A DNA stretch of 19,858 bases from JAUREX01 sp044356825 (lineage in GTDB: Bacteria > Pseudomonadota > Alphaproteobacteria > Rhodobacterales > Rhodobacteraceae): the NCBI GenBank assembly GCA_044356825.1, contig JBIKVM010000033.1:1-19858 (forward strand), written 5' to 3'. Positions 1-7,248 of the stretch are shown here, one piece after another. Positions within the stretch are counted from its first letter, which is position 1. Each line of letters opens with the position of its first letter. Below the pieces are notes generated by a model, which did not search any database, was not told the DNA's origin, and worked only from the letters and a program-made list of their open reading frames with translations. The translations under genes were made by a program, and so were the position numbers.

Positions 1-1890
1 GACGCCGAGGGGCGGCTTGTCATGTGCAACGAACGCCACCGCGCCCTCTATCCCGAAAGCGCGCCCGCCCTGACGCCCGGGGCGCGGTTCGACGACATCC
101 TGCGCTTCGGGCTGCGCAACGGCCAGTATCCCGAGGCGCAGGGCCGCGAGGCCGACTGGCTGGCCGAGCGCCTCGCGGCCTATCGCCGCCCCGGCCAGCC
201 GCTCGAGCAGCGCCTCGCGGGGCGCTGGTTGCGGGTTCTCGAACGCGAGACGCCCGACGGCGGCCGCGTGGGCCTGCAGGTCGACATCACCGAGATCAAG
301 GGCCAGCAGGCCGCGCTCGAGGCCGCGCGCGCCGGCGCCGAGGCCGCGAGCCGGGCAAAATCGGCCTTCCTCGCCAACATGAGCCACGAGATCCGCACCC
401 CCATGAACGGGGTCGTCGGGATGGCCGAACTCCTCTGCGACACCGAGCTGACCGAGGAACAGCGCATCTTCGCCGACACGATCCGCAGCTCGGGCGAGGC
501 GCTTCTGGTCATCATCAACGACATCCTCGATTATTCGAAGATCGAGGCGGACAAGCTCACGCTCCACCCCGAGCCCTTCGACCTCGAACGGATGATCCAC
601 GAGGTCGCGATGCTCCTGCAGCCGCGCGCGCAGGAGCGGGGGCTCGCGCTGCAGGTCGATTACGACATGTTCCTGCCCACCCGCTTCGTCGGCGATCCTG
701 GCCGGGTGCGGCAGGTGCTGACGAACCTCATGGGCAATGCCGTCAAGTTCACCGAGACGGGGCATGTCCTCGTCCGCGTCACGGGGCTCGAGGCGGCGGG
801 GGGGGCGTGCGATGTCCATGTCGCGGTCGAGGATACCGGGATCGGCATCGCGGCCGACAAGCTCGACCACATCTTCGGCGAGTTCAGCCAGGTCGACGAC
901 GCCCCGAGCCGGCGGTTCGAGGGGACGGGCCTCGGACTTGCGATCACGCGCGGGCTGATCGACCGGATGGGCGGGGCGGTCTGGGTCGACAGCGAGCCGG
1001 GGCGGGGGTCGTGCTTCGGCTTTCGGCTGCGCCTGCCGGTGGCCGAGCCCGGCGCGCAGCACCCCGACGTGCCGGTGAACCTGCGCCGCGCCCTCGTCAT
1101 CGACGACAGCATGATCAACCGCCGTATCCTCGACCACCAACTGACGGCCGCGGGCATCGCCGTCACCGCCTGCCGAACCGGCGCCGAGGCGCTGGCGCTG
1201 CTCGGGACCGATCCGGGCTTCGATGTCGCCCTCATCAGCGGCGAGTTGCAGCCGGCGGGCGGGATGGATCTGGCCGGGCGGATCCGCGCGGCGGGCCACC
1301 GCCTGCCGATGATGCTGCTCTCGGCCAATCCGGCCAAGGCGCGCGCCGAACCGGGCGCGCACGAGGTTCATGCCGTGATGCAAAGCCCGGTCCTGCGCTG
1401 GGATCTGCTGCACAACCTCGCGGCCCTCTCGGGCGGCGCGCGCGGACCCGACGCGCCGCCCCCCGCCCCCGGTCCGCTGCAGGGGCGGGCCATGCGCATC
1501 CTCTCGGCCGAGGACAACCGCACCAACCAGCTCGTCTTCGCCAAGATGCTGCGCGATCTCGACATCGAGCTGCGCTTTGCCGACAACGGGCGCGAGGCGC
1601 TCGAGATCGCCCGCGCGTGGGAGCCCGACCTCGTCTTCATGGATGTCTCGATGCCCGAGATGGACGGGCGCGAGGCCACGCGGCGCATCCGCGCGGCCGA
1701 GGCGGGCAGCGGGCGGCATGTGCCGATCGTGGCGCTGACGGCCCATGCGATGGAGGGCGACGAGGCCAGCATCCTCGATGCCGGAATGGACCGCTACCTG
1801 ACGAAGCCGCTGCGCAAGGCCGCGATCACCGGGGCGATCCTCGCGTTCTGCCCGCAGGATGCGCGTCTGCCCACGCGCGCGCCGGGCTGA
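1..1890 (+). CDS. Hybrid sensor histidine kinase/response regulator (5' end missing)
   Basis: The reading frame is open from the first base, so the start lies outside the window; residue numbers here count from base 1. Domains in order: the tail of a PAS_7-like sensor domain (about 1-100), a short helical linker, and a HisKA dimerisation domain with phospho-acceptor His129 in NMSHEIRTPMNG. A HATPase_c domain follows, with an N-box at Asn246, DTGIGIA at 278 and GTGLGLA at 308. Two receiver domains come next (about 360-475 and 495-615). The second is intact, with acceptor Asp548 in FMDVSMPEMDG and a TKP lysine. The first has Ser413 where the acceptor Asp should be and QSP instead of TKP, so it probably cannot be phosphorylated. 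The protein ends after the second receiver without an Hpt domain, so phosphate should leave through a separate Hpt protein. The signal is unknown because the N-terminus is missing. Confidence 0.93.
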   Translation, partial: DAEGRLVMCNERHRALYPESAPALTPGARFDDILRFGLRNGQYPEAQGREADWLAERLAAYRRPGQPLEQRLAGRWLRVLERETPDGGRVGLQVDITEIKGQQAALEAARAGAEAASRAKSAFLANMSHEIRTPMNGVVGMAELLCDTELTEEQRIFADTIRSSGEALLVIINDILDYSKIEADKLTLHPEPFDLERMIHEVAMLLQPRAQERGLALQVDYDMFLPTRFVGDPGRVRQVLTNLMGNAVKFTETGHVLVRVTGLEAAGGACDVHVAVEDTGIGIAADKLDHIFGEFSQVDDAPSRRFEGTGLGLAITRGLIDRMGGAVWVDSEPGRGSCFGFRLRLPVAEPGAQHPDVPVNLRRALVIDDSMINRRILDHQLTAAGIAVTACRTGAEALALLGTDPGFDVALISGELQPAGGMDLAGRIRAAGHRLPMMLLSANPAKARAEPGAHEVHAVMQSPVLRWDLLHNLAALSGGARGPDAPPPAPGPLQGRAMRILSAEDNRTNQLVFAKMLRDLDIELRFADNGREALEIARAWEPDLVFMDVSMPEMDGREATRRIRAAEAGSGRHVPIVALTAHAMEGDEASILDAGMDRYLTKPLRKAAITGAILAFCPQDARLPTRAPG

Positions 1891-1895
1891 GGGGG

Positions 1896-1921
1896 CCGGG
1901 GCAGCGCCAGCGCGGCCCCGG
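1896..1921 (+). terminator. Possible terminator hairpin after the hybrid kinase
   Basis: CCGGGGC and GCCCCGG form a perfect 7-bp stem around a 12-base loop, starting 5 bases after the kinase stop codon. No T-run follows, so this may be only a weak or Rho-assisted terminator, or chance pairing in GC-rich DNA. It lies in the 90-base gap before nadD. Confidence 0.35.
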
Positions 1922-1980
1922 TCTGGACAAGGCGCGCCCGCCCGTGGATGGTGGCGCCGCATCGAGAACGGGGCAGCGGC

Positions 1981-2598
1981 GTGCCGACAGGCTTTCCCTT
2001 GGCGATGCCCGGCCAGCGCGTCGGGCTTCTGGGCGGATCCTTCGATCCGCCCCATGCGGGCCATCTGCACATCACGCGCGCGGCACTCGCGCGATTCGGC
2101 CTCGACCGGATCTGGTGGCTCGTGAGCCCGGGCAACCCGCTGAAGGCGCGCGGGCCGGCCGCGATCGGGGCGCGGGTGGCGGCGGCGCGGGCGCTGATCT
2201 CGGGGAACGGGCGCGTCGTCGTCACCGACCTCGAGGCCCGGCTGGGCACGCGGGCCACGGCCGACACGCTCGGGCGGCTTGGCGCGCTCTATCCCGGCGT
2301 GCGGTTCGTCTGGCTCATGGGATCGGACAACCTCGTGCAGTTCCACCGCTGGGAACGCTGGCGCGACATCCTGAATTCAGTGCCCGTGGGCGTGCTGGCG
2401 CGCCCGGGCAGCACCCTTGCGGCGCGCAACGCCGTCGCGGCGCGCGCCTTCGCGCGGGCGCGCCTGCCCGAGACGGCCGCGCGCAGCCTCGGACGGATCG
2501 CGCCGCCGGTGTGGTGCATGGTGAACCTGCCGCTGCACGCGGCATCCTCGAGCGCGATCCGCGCGCGGGGCGACTGGCCGACGGGGGCGAACGCATGA
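1981..2598 (+). CDS. nadD: Nicotinate-nucleotide adenylyltransferase
   Basis: This cytoplasmic enzyme adenylates nicotinate mononucleotide with ATP to give deamido-NAD in NAD synthesis. The nucleotidyltransferase signature GGSFDPPHAGH is at residues 18-28, WWLVSPGNPLK follows, and the C-terminal SSSAIR motif begins near residue 189. The product is 205 aa, normal for NadD. The start is uncertain. GTG at 1981 gives an N-terminus (PTGFPLAMPGQ before VGLLGG) resembling what I recall of Rhodobacteraceae NadD. ATG at 1948 or 2005 are alternatives, and none has a strong ribosome site. Its stop overlaps the next gene's start as ATGA, so the carboxypeptidase gene is probably translationally coupled to it. 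Confidence 0.93.
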   Translation: MPTGFPLAMPGQRVGLLGGSFDPPHAGHLHITRAALARFGLDRIWWLVSPGNPLKARGPAAIGARVAAARALISGNGRVVVTDLEARLGTRATADTLGRLGALYPGVRFVWLMGSDNLVQFHRWERWRDILNSVPVGVLARPGSTLAARNAVAARAFARARLPETAARSLGRIAPPVWCMVNLPLHAASSSAIRARGDWPTGANA

Positions 2599-4070
2599 CC
2601 GGACACGATCCCACCCGCCGCGCGATCCTCGCGGGCCTCGCCGCAAGCCTTGCCGGCCCTGCGCTGGGCGCGGGCGTTCCGATCCCGCCACCCCGCCCCG
2701 CGGGGCTCGGGCCATCGGCGGTGGCCGCACCCGCGGTGGTGGCAACGGGGACCGAGGCGCGCCTCATCGCCGAGGCGCGGCTGGGCGGCGGGGCGGGCGC
2801 GGCGCTCATCGATGCCGCGACGGGCGAGACGCTGGCCGAGGCGCAGGGCGGCGCGCCGCTGCCCCCGGCGAGCAGCCTCAAGGCGCTGACCGCGCTTTAT
2901 GCGCTCGATGCGCTCGGGTCCGATCACCGCTTCGCGACGCGGATCCTCGCGACGGGCGCGGTACAGGGCGGCACGCTCGCGGGGGATCTGGTGCTGGCCG
3001 GCGGCGGGGATCCGGCGCTCGATGCCGATGACCTTGCGCGGCTGGCTGCGGCCTGCGTCGCGGCGGGGATCACGCGCGTCGGCGGGCGGTTCGTGTTCGA
3101 TGGCGGCCCGATCCCCGAGATCGCGCGCATCGATCCCACGCAGCCGGCGCAGGCGGGATACAATCCGGGGGTCGGGGGCCTCAACCTCAACTACAACCGC
3201 GTGCATTTCGAATGGGCGCGCCAGGGCGAGGGGTGGCAGATCGCGCTCGATGCGCGCGGCCTCGACCATCGGCCGGCGGTCGAGATGGTGCGCGTCGCGG
3301 TGGTGGAAAACCGGCCGGGGCCGATGTTCGTCCACCGCGTCCGGCCGGGGCGCGAGGAATGGGAGGTGACGCCCGGCGCGCTCGGGGCCGAGGGGACGCT
3401 GTGGCTGCCGGTGCGCCAGCCCGGGCTTTATGCCGCGCAGGCCTTTCGCACGCTTGCGGCGGGGGCGGGCCTTGGGCTGCCCGAACCGGTGGCGGGTGCG
3501 GCGGGCCCCGACGCGCGCGAGATCGCCCGCCACGAGGGGCATCCGCTCACGCGCGAGCTGACCGCGATGCTGCGCTTCTCGACGAACCTCAGCGCCGAGG
3601 CGGTGGGGCTCGCCTCGTCGGGCGCGGCCGATCTGGCGGCGTCGGGGCGGGCGATGGCCGAATGGGTGTCGCGCCGGCTCGGGGCCGAGGCCCATTTCGT
3701 CGATCATTCGGGCCTCGGGGCGGGGTCGCGGATCGCGCCGCTCGCGATGGCGCGCGCGCTGGCACAGGCGGGTGCCGGGGGGCCGTTGCCGCCCCTCCTG
3801 CGCGATCATCCGCTGGCCGAGGGCACGCCGCGCGGCACCTCGGCCCGGGCCAAGACCGGGACGCTCGATTATGTCTCGACCCTTGCGGGCTATCTCAGGA
3901 TGCCGTCGGGGCGGGTCGGGGCCTTTGCGATCCTCGCCGCCGACCTCGAGACGCGCGACAGGCTGCGCCGGGATGATGGCGGGCGCACGCCCGGGGCGCG
4001 TGCCTGGGCCGGGCGTGCGCGCGACATGCAGCGCAAGACCCTGATGCACTGGGCCAGGACCTTCGGCTGA
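2595..4070 (+). CDS. dacB: D-alanyl-D-alanine carboxypeptidase/endopeptidase, PBP4 (S13) family, Tat-exported
   Basis: Penicillin-binding proteins of this family trim or cleave D-Ala-containing peptides in periplasmic peptidoglycan. The 491-aa product is close to E. coli PBP4 (477 aa). It starts with a twin-arginine signal: TRRAILAG with Arg8-Arg9, then a hydrophobic stretch ending near ALGAG. The three active-site motifs are present: SxxK as Ser93-Ser-Leu-Lys96, SxN as Ser329-Thr-Asn331, and KTG at 420-422. The open frame runs far upstream, but that part lies across the kinase and nadD in another frame and is not coding. ATG 2595 fits the signal peptide and overlaps the nadD stop. The gene ends 8 bases from the convergent TerB-like gene. 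Family assignment is firm; carboxypeptidase versus endopeptidase cannot be decided here. Confidence 0.9.
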   Translation: MTGHDPTRRAILAGLAASLAGPALGAGVPIPPPRPAGLGPSAVAAPAVVATGTEARLIAEARLGGGAGAALIDAATGETLAEAQGGAPLPPASSLKALTALYALDALGSDHRFATRILATGAVQGGTLAGDLVLAGGGDPALDADDLARLAAACVAAGITRVGGRFVFDGGPIPEIARIDPTQPAQAGYNPGVGGLNLNYNRVHFEWARQGEGWQIALDARGLDHRPAVEMVRVAVVENRPGPMFVHRVRPGREEWEVTPGALGAEGTLWLPVRQPGLYAAQAFRTLAAGAGLGLPEPVAGAAGPDAREIARHEGHPLTRELTAMLRFSTNLSAEAVGLASSGAADLAASGRAMAEWVSRRLGAEAHFVDHSGLGAGSRIAPLAMARALAQAGAGGPLPPLLRDHPLAEGTPRGTSARAKTGTLDYVSTLAGYLRMPSGRVGAFAILAADLETRDRLRRDDGGRTPGARAWAGRARDMQRKTLMHWARTFG

Positions 4071-4078
4071 AGGCCCCT

Positions 4079-4501
4079 TCAGGGCATCATGTGGCGGGCG
4101 CGCGCGCCCCGCTCGATCGCGGCGGCATGCAGACGGTCGATCTCGAGCTCATCGCGGATTTCCTGCAGCATCCGCAATTCCGTGTCGCGCAGCCGCCCGT
4201 CGGCTGCCGCGACATCGCACGAGAGCGCATAGGCGGTTTCGTGCAGCCGCTCGGGCAGCCCGTCGCGGATGAGGCCGAAGAGGGCGTCGAGCCCGTCCTC
4301 TTCCTCCAGCAGGTCGAAGACGCTCTGCGCGATCTGGCGGATGCGGTCGGCATCATAGGCCGCGAACACCGGCAGGTGGTTCACGATCCGCTGGATCGCG
4401 ACGAGTTCGGCGGTGCGGATGTTCTCATCCGAAGCCGACACCGCGATCATCAGCGCGACGAGCGCATCCTGGGGGGTGTAGGAGCTGATCGGATTGGACA
4501 C
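4079..4501 (-). CDS. TerB-family (tellurite resistance fold) protein
   Basis: The 140-aa, largely helical acidic protein resembles the TerB fold. Two similar segments, each with an ASDE or AADG acidic turn followed by ELVAIQRIV or ELRMLQEI, suggest the two-repeat helical bundle that binds metal in TerB. There is no signal peptide or membrane segment, so it is probably cytoplasmic. The GTG start at 4501 is chosen because AGAGG lies 8 bases upstream and the product then begins SNPISSYTPQDALVAL; the longer open frame would run into lysK. It diverges from lysK across a 112-base gap and converges with the carboxypeptidase gene. A role in tellurite resistance is not implied: this fold is common in general stress proteins and the rest of a ter operon is absent. 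Confidence 0.8.
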   Translation of the reverse strand: MSNPISSYTPQDALVALMIAVSASDENIRTAELVAIQRIVNHLPVFAAYDADRIRQIAQSVFDLLEEEDGLDALFGLIRDGLPERLHETAYALSCDVAAADGRLRDTELRMLQEIRDELEIDRLHAAAIERGARARHMMP

Positions 4502-4530
4502 GGGCGGAACCTCTGGCCGGGGGATGCCGC

Positions 4531-4559
4531 ACAATATTGACGCGCCCCCACCCCGGCAA
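4531..4559 (-). promoter_or_regulatory. Candidate promoter of the TerB-like gene
   Basis: Read on the minus strand, TTGCCG (4559-4554) is followed after 17 bases by TATTGT (4536-4531), each 4/6 against the sigma-70 consensus. Transcription would begin about 20 bases upstream of the GTG start. It overlaps the candidate lysK promoter on the other strand. Confidence 0.4.
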
Positions 4560-4565
4560 TAGGAA
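4537..4565 (+). promoter_or_regulatory. Candidate promoter of lysK
   Basis: TTGACG (4537-4542, 5/6 to the -35 consensus) is followed after 17 bases by TAGGAA (4560-4565, only 3/6). It sits about 50 bases before the lysK start. The -10 part is weak, so spacing and the exact start are uncertain. Confidence 0.35.
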
Positions 4566-4613
4566 ACCCGGGCCGCGCGGGCAGGGGGTTCGCGCCGATC
4601 CCTGGGGCGAAAG

Positions 4614-6194
4614 ATGTCCGCACTCCGTGACGCCGCGATGAAGTCGAAGGCCTGGCCCTTCGAGGAGGCGCGCCGCATCCTCGCGCGCTATGACCGCACG
4701 CCCCCCGCCAAGGGTTATGTGCTGTTCGAGACGGGCTATGGCCCCTCGGGGCTCCCGCACATCGGCACCTTCGGCGAGGTCGCGCGCACGACGATGATCC
4801 GGCGCGCCTTCGAGGTCATCTCGGACATCCCGACGCGGCTCTTCTGCTTTTCGGACGATCTCGACGGCATGCGCAAGGTGCCCGACAACGTCCCGAACAT
4901 CCCCATGCTGCGCGAGAACCTGCACAAGCCCCTGACCTCGGTGCCCGACCCCTTCGGCGAATTCGCGAGCTTTGGCCATCACAACAACGCGATGCTGCGC
5001 CGCTTTCTCGATACCTTCGGCTTCGCCTACGAATTCATCTCGGCTACCGACTTCTACCGCTCGGGCCGCTTCGACGACACGCTGCGCCTCGTGGCCGAGC
5101 GCTATGACGCGATCATGGAGGTCATGCTCGCGAGCCTGCGCGAGGAGCGCCAGCAGACCTATTCGTGCTTCCTGCCCATCCACCCCGAGACGGGGCGCGT
5201 CCTCTATGTGCCGATGAAGCATGTCGATGCGCGCGAGGGCACGATCACCTTTGACGACGACACGGGCCGCGAATGGACGCTGCCCGTCACCGGCGGCCAT
5301 GTGAAGCTGCAATGGAAGCCCGACTTCGGCGCCCGCTGGGCCGCACTCGAGGTCGATTTCGAGATGTATGGCAAGGACCATTCGACCAACACGCCGATCT
5401 ATGACGGGATCTGCGAGATCCTCGGCGGCCGCGCGCCCGAGCATTTCACCTATGAACTCTTCCTCGACGACAAGGGGCAGAAGATCTCGAAATCGAAGGG
5501 CAACGGCCTCACCATCGACGAATGGCTCACCTATGCCGCGACCGAGAGCCTGTCCTACTTCATGTTCCAGAAGCCCAAGACTGCCAAGCGGCTGTGGTGG
5601 GACGTGATCCCCAAGGCGGTCGATGAATATCACCAGCAGCTGCGCGCCTATCACGGGCAGGACATCGCCGCGCAGATCGACAACCCGGTCTGGCACATCC
5701 ACGCGGGCGAGCCGCCCGAGAGCCGGATGGTCGTGTCGTTCGCGATGCTGCTGAACCTCGCGAGCGTGGCGGGGGCGCGCGACAAGGCTGGGCTCTGGGG
5801 CTTCATCCGCCGCTATGCGCCCGAGGCCAGCCCCGAGGCCAACCCCGACCTCGACGCCGCGGCCGAATTCGCGGTGCGCTATTTCGCCGATTTCGTGGCC
5901 CCGAACCGGGTCTTTCGCGCCCCCGACACGCGCGAGCGTGCGGCGATCGCCGATCTGCGCGCCCGCCTTGCTGCGTGGGAGGGCGTCGCCGATCCCGAAG
6001 CGCTGCAATCGGTCGTCTTCGCGGTCGGGCGCGATCATGGCTTCGAGCCGCTGCGCGAGTGGTTCAAGGCGCTCTACGAGGTGCTGCTCGGCGCCTCCGA
6101 GGGTCCGCGCTTCGGCGGGTTCGTGGCGCTCTATGGCGTGGCCGAGACGATCGCGCTGATCGACCGGGCGCTTGCGGGCGAACTCGGCGGCTGA
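4614..6194 (+). CDS. lysK: Lysyl-tRNA synthetase, class I
   Basis: It attaches lysine to tRNA-Lys in the cytoplasm. This is the archaeal-type class I enzyme that many alphaproteobacteria use instead of class II LysRS. The 526-aa length fits. The Rossmann signature is GPSGLPHIGT at 43-52 (HIGT standing for HIGH), and KISKS is at 290-294, both in the usual places. The C-terminal part is the helical anticodon-binding region. ATG 4614 is kept because the N-terminus SALRDAAMKSKAWPFEEARR resembles relatives; ATG 4638 is a less likely internal choice. The ribosome site is weak (GGGGCG). It diverges from the TerB-like gene and lies 49 bases before the DUF4864 gene. Relatives are often labelled lysS. 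Confidence 0.96.
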   Translation: MSALRDAAMKSKAWPFEEARRILARYDRTPPAKGYVLFETGYGPSGLPHIGTFGEVARTTMIRRAFEVISDIPTRLFCFSDDLDGMRKVPDNVPNIPMLRENLHKPLTSVPDPFGEFASFGHHNNAMLRRFLDTFGFAYEFISATDFYRSGRFDDTLRLVAERYDAIMEVMLASLREERQQTYSCFLPIHPETGRVLYVPMKHVDAREGTITFDDDTGREWTLPVTGGHVKLQWKPDFGARWAALEVDFEMYGKDHSTNTPIYDGICEILGGRAPEHFTYELFLDDKGQKISKSKGNGLTIDEWLTYAATESLSYFMFQKPKTAKRLWWDVIPKAVDEYHQQLRAYHGQDIAAQIDNPVWHIHAGEPPESRMVVSFAMLLNLASVAGARDKAGLWGFIRRYAPEASPEANPDLDAAAEFAVRYFADFVAPNRVFRAPDTRERAAIADLRARLAAWEGVADPEALQSVVFAVGRDHGFEPLREWFKALYEVLLGASEGPRFGGFVALYGVAETIALIDRALAGELGG

Positions 6195-6218
6195 TCCGGC
6201 AGGCCCCGGTCTGCGTAG

Positions 6219-6240
6219 CCCCTGAAAACCAGGGGAGGAA
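6219..6240 (+). promoter_or_regulatory. Hairpin overlapping the ribosome-binding site of the DUF4864 gene
   Basis: CCCCTG (6219-6224) and CAGGGG (6230-6235) make a perfect 6-bp stem with an AAAAC loop. The 3' arm contains the first half of the strong Shine-Dalgarno run AGGGGAGGA, which ends 4-5 bases before ATG 6244. Folding would hide part of the ribosome site. It could also act as a weak terminator after lysK. Confidence 0.45.
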
Positions 6241-6243
6241 CGC

Positions 6244-6648
6244 ATGACCAGACTGTTCTCGCTTGCCGCCGCGCTGTGGTTTGCCCTCTCGCCGATGGGG
6301 CAGGCGCAGGACGCCGCCATCCAGGGCGTGATCGCGCGCCAGATCGAGGCGTTCAAGGCCGATGATTTCGCTACCGCCTTCGGCTTCGCCTCGCCCGCGA
6401 TCAAGGGCATGTTCGGCACGCCCGAGCGCTTCGGCCAGATGGTGCGGCAGGGCTATCCGATGGTCCACCGCCCGGCCGAGGTGCGGTTTCTGGAATTGCG
6501 CGAGGTCGAGGGGCGGCTCTGGCAGCGGGTGATGATGACGGATGCCGCAGGGCAGGCGCACCTGCTCGAATACCAGATGATCGAGACGGCCGAGGGCTGG
6601 CAGATCAACGGGGTGCAGATCCTCAGGGGCGTGGGCGTCGGGGCCTGA
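6244..6648 (+). CDS. Exported DUF4864 domain protein
   Basis: The 134-aa product begins with a cleavable signal peptide (about residues 1-21, ending SPMGQAQ). The rest is a small alpha+beta domain matching DUF4864: an N-terminal helix with IARQIEAFKADDFATAFGFA, then FLELREVEG, then a final strand WQINGVQIL. The fold resembles NTF2-like or SnoaL-like domains, but I see no catalytic residues and the family has no known function. It is probably periplasmic. A strong ribosome site (GGGGAGG) precedes the ATG but is partly inside a hairpin. It lies 49 bases downstream of lysK and may be co-transcribed with it. Its stop is 2 bases from the stop of the convergent flavodoxin gene. Confidence 0.85.
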   Translation: MTRLFSLAAALWFALSPMGQAQDAAIQGVIARQIEAFKADDFATAFGFASPAIKGMFGTPERFGQMVRQGYPMVHRPAEVRFLELREVEGRLWQRVMMTDAAGQAHLLEYQMIETAEGWQINGVQILRGVGVGA

Positions 6649-6650
6649 GA

Positions 6651-7187
6651 TCACCCCCCGAGCCGCGCGAGCCACGCATCGGTCGCCTGACCGAGCGCCG
6701 CCCAGTCGGTATATTCCTTGTCGGCGTGCGGATCGACCGTCTCGCCCTTCTTCTCGGCGATCCGGCGCATCGCCCAGGCGCGGAAGAAATCGTATTCGGT
6801 GAACCGGAATGCCCCCGCGACATGGAGCGTCTCGCGCGGGTGCCAGCCGGCGTCGGCCTCGAACTTGGCGAGGCAGGCGCGCAGCCCCGCCCAATCCTCG
6901 GCATCCGTCCCCGCGGCCGAGAGCGAGACCGCCAGAAACAGCGTCGGGCGCGCATCGAGCGCACGCGCGTGGTCGCGGGCGAAGGCCAGAAGGGTTTTCT
7001 GGAACCCGCCCGCGTGCAGCGACCCCGCGAGGATCGCGCCGTCGAACCGCCCGAGATCGAGATCCGCGCCATCCGCCGCCGCCAGCAACTCGACCCCGTG
7101 CCCCTGATCGGCGATGCGGTCGGCGACAAAGCGCGCGATCTTGCGCGTCTGCCCGTCGGTGGTGGCATAGGCGATCAAGATCTTCAT
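6651..7187 (-). CDS. Flavodoxin-domain protein, HemG-like (protoporphyrinogen IX dehydrogenase family)
   Basis: The 178-aa protein has the FMN-binding flavodoxin fold, starting MKILIAYATTDGQTRKIA, which matches the phosphate loop of E. coli HemG (181 aa). Later matches to HemG are GAFRFTEYDFFRAWAMRRI and the C-terminal GETVDPHADKEYTDW. HemG oxidises protoporphyrinogen IX with quinone at the inner membrane. Similarity to HemG is visible, but the actual role is inferred: most alphaproteobacteria use HemJ for this step, so this may be another quinone-linked flavodoxin. AGGAAA precedes the ATG by about 6 bases. It lies downstream of the LpxR-like gene on the same strand (61-base gap), so the two may share a transcript. 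Confidence 0.82.
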   Translation of the reverse strand: MKILIAYATTDGQTRKIARFVADRIADQGHGVELLAAADGADLDLGRFDGAILAGSLHAGGFQKTLLAFARDHARALDARPTLFLAVSLSAAGTDAEDWAGLRACLAKFEADAGWHPRETLHVAGAFRFTEYDFFRAWAMRRIAEKKGETVDPHADKEYTDWAALGQATDAWLARLGG

Positions 7188-7248
7188 CGGTGTTTCCTGT
7201 GCTGACGGGTCGGCAGTCTACCGCTCAAGATAGCTCGCGTCTGTGACG

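Noticed and set aside
24..2594. A 1348-residue plus-strand open frame whose first 857 residues lie before the carboxypeptidase start
   Set aside because: It lies out of frame over the kinase and nadD, both with clear motifs, and is Arg/Pro/Ala-rich as expected for a GC-rich shadow. Only the part from 2595 is a gene.
4079..4501. A tellurite-resistance system
   Set aside because: Only a TerB-fold gene is present. No terC, terD or other ter genes are visible, so a resistance role is not supported.
4425..6419. A 664-residue minus-strand open frame across lysK
   Set aside because: It is the antisense of a well-supported synthetase, rich in Arg/Gly/Ala/Asp with no recognisable domain. The long frames at 2289-4049, 10044-11744 and 11621-12940 are rejected for the same reason.
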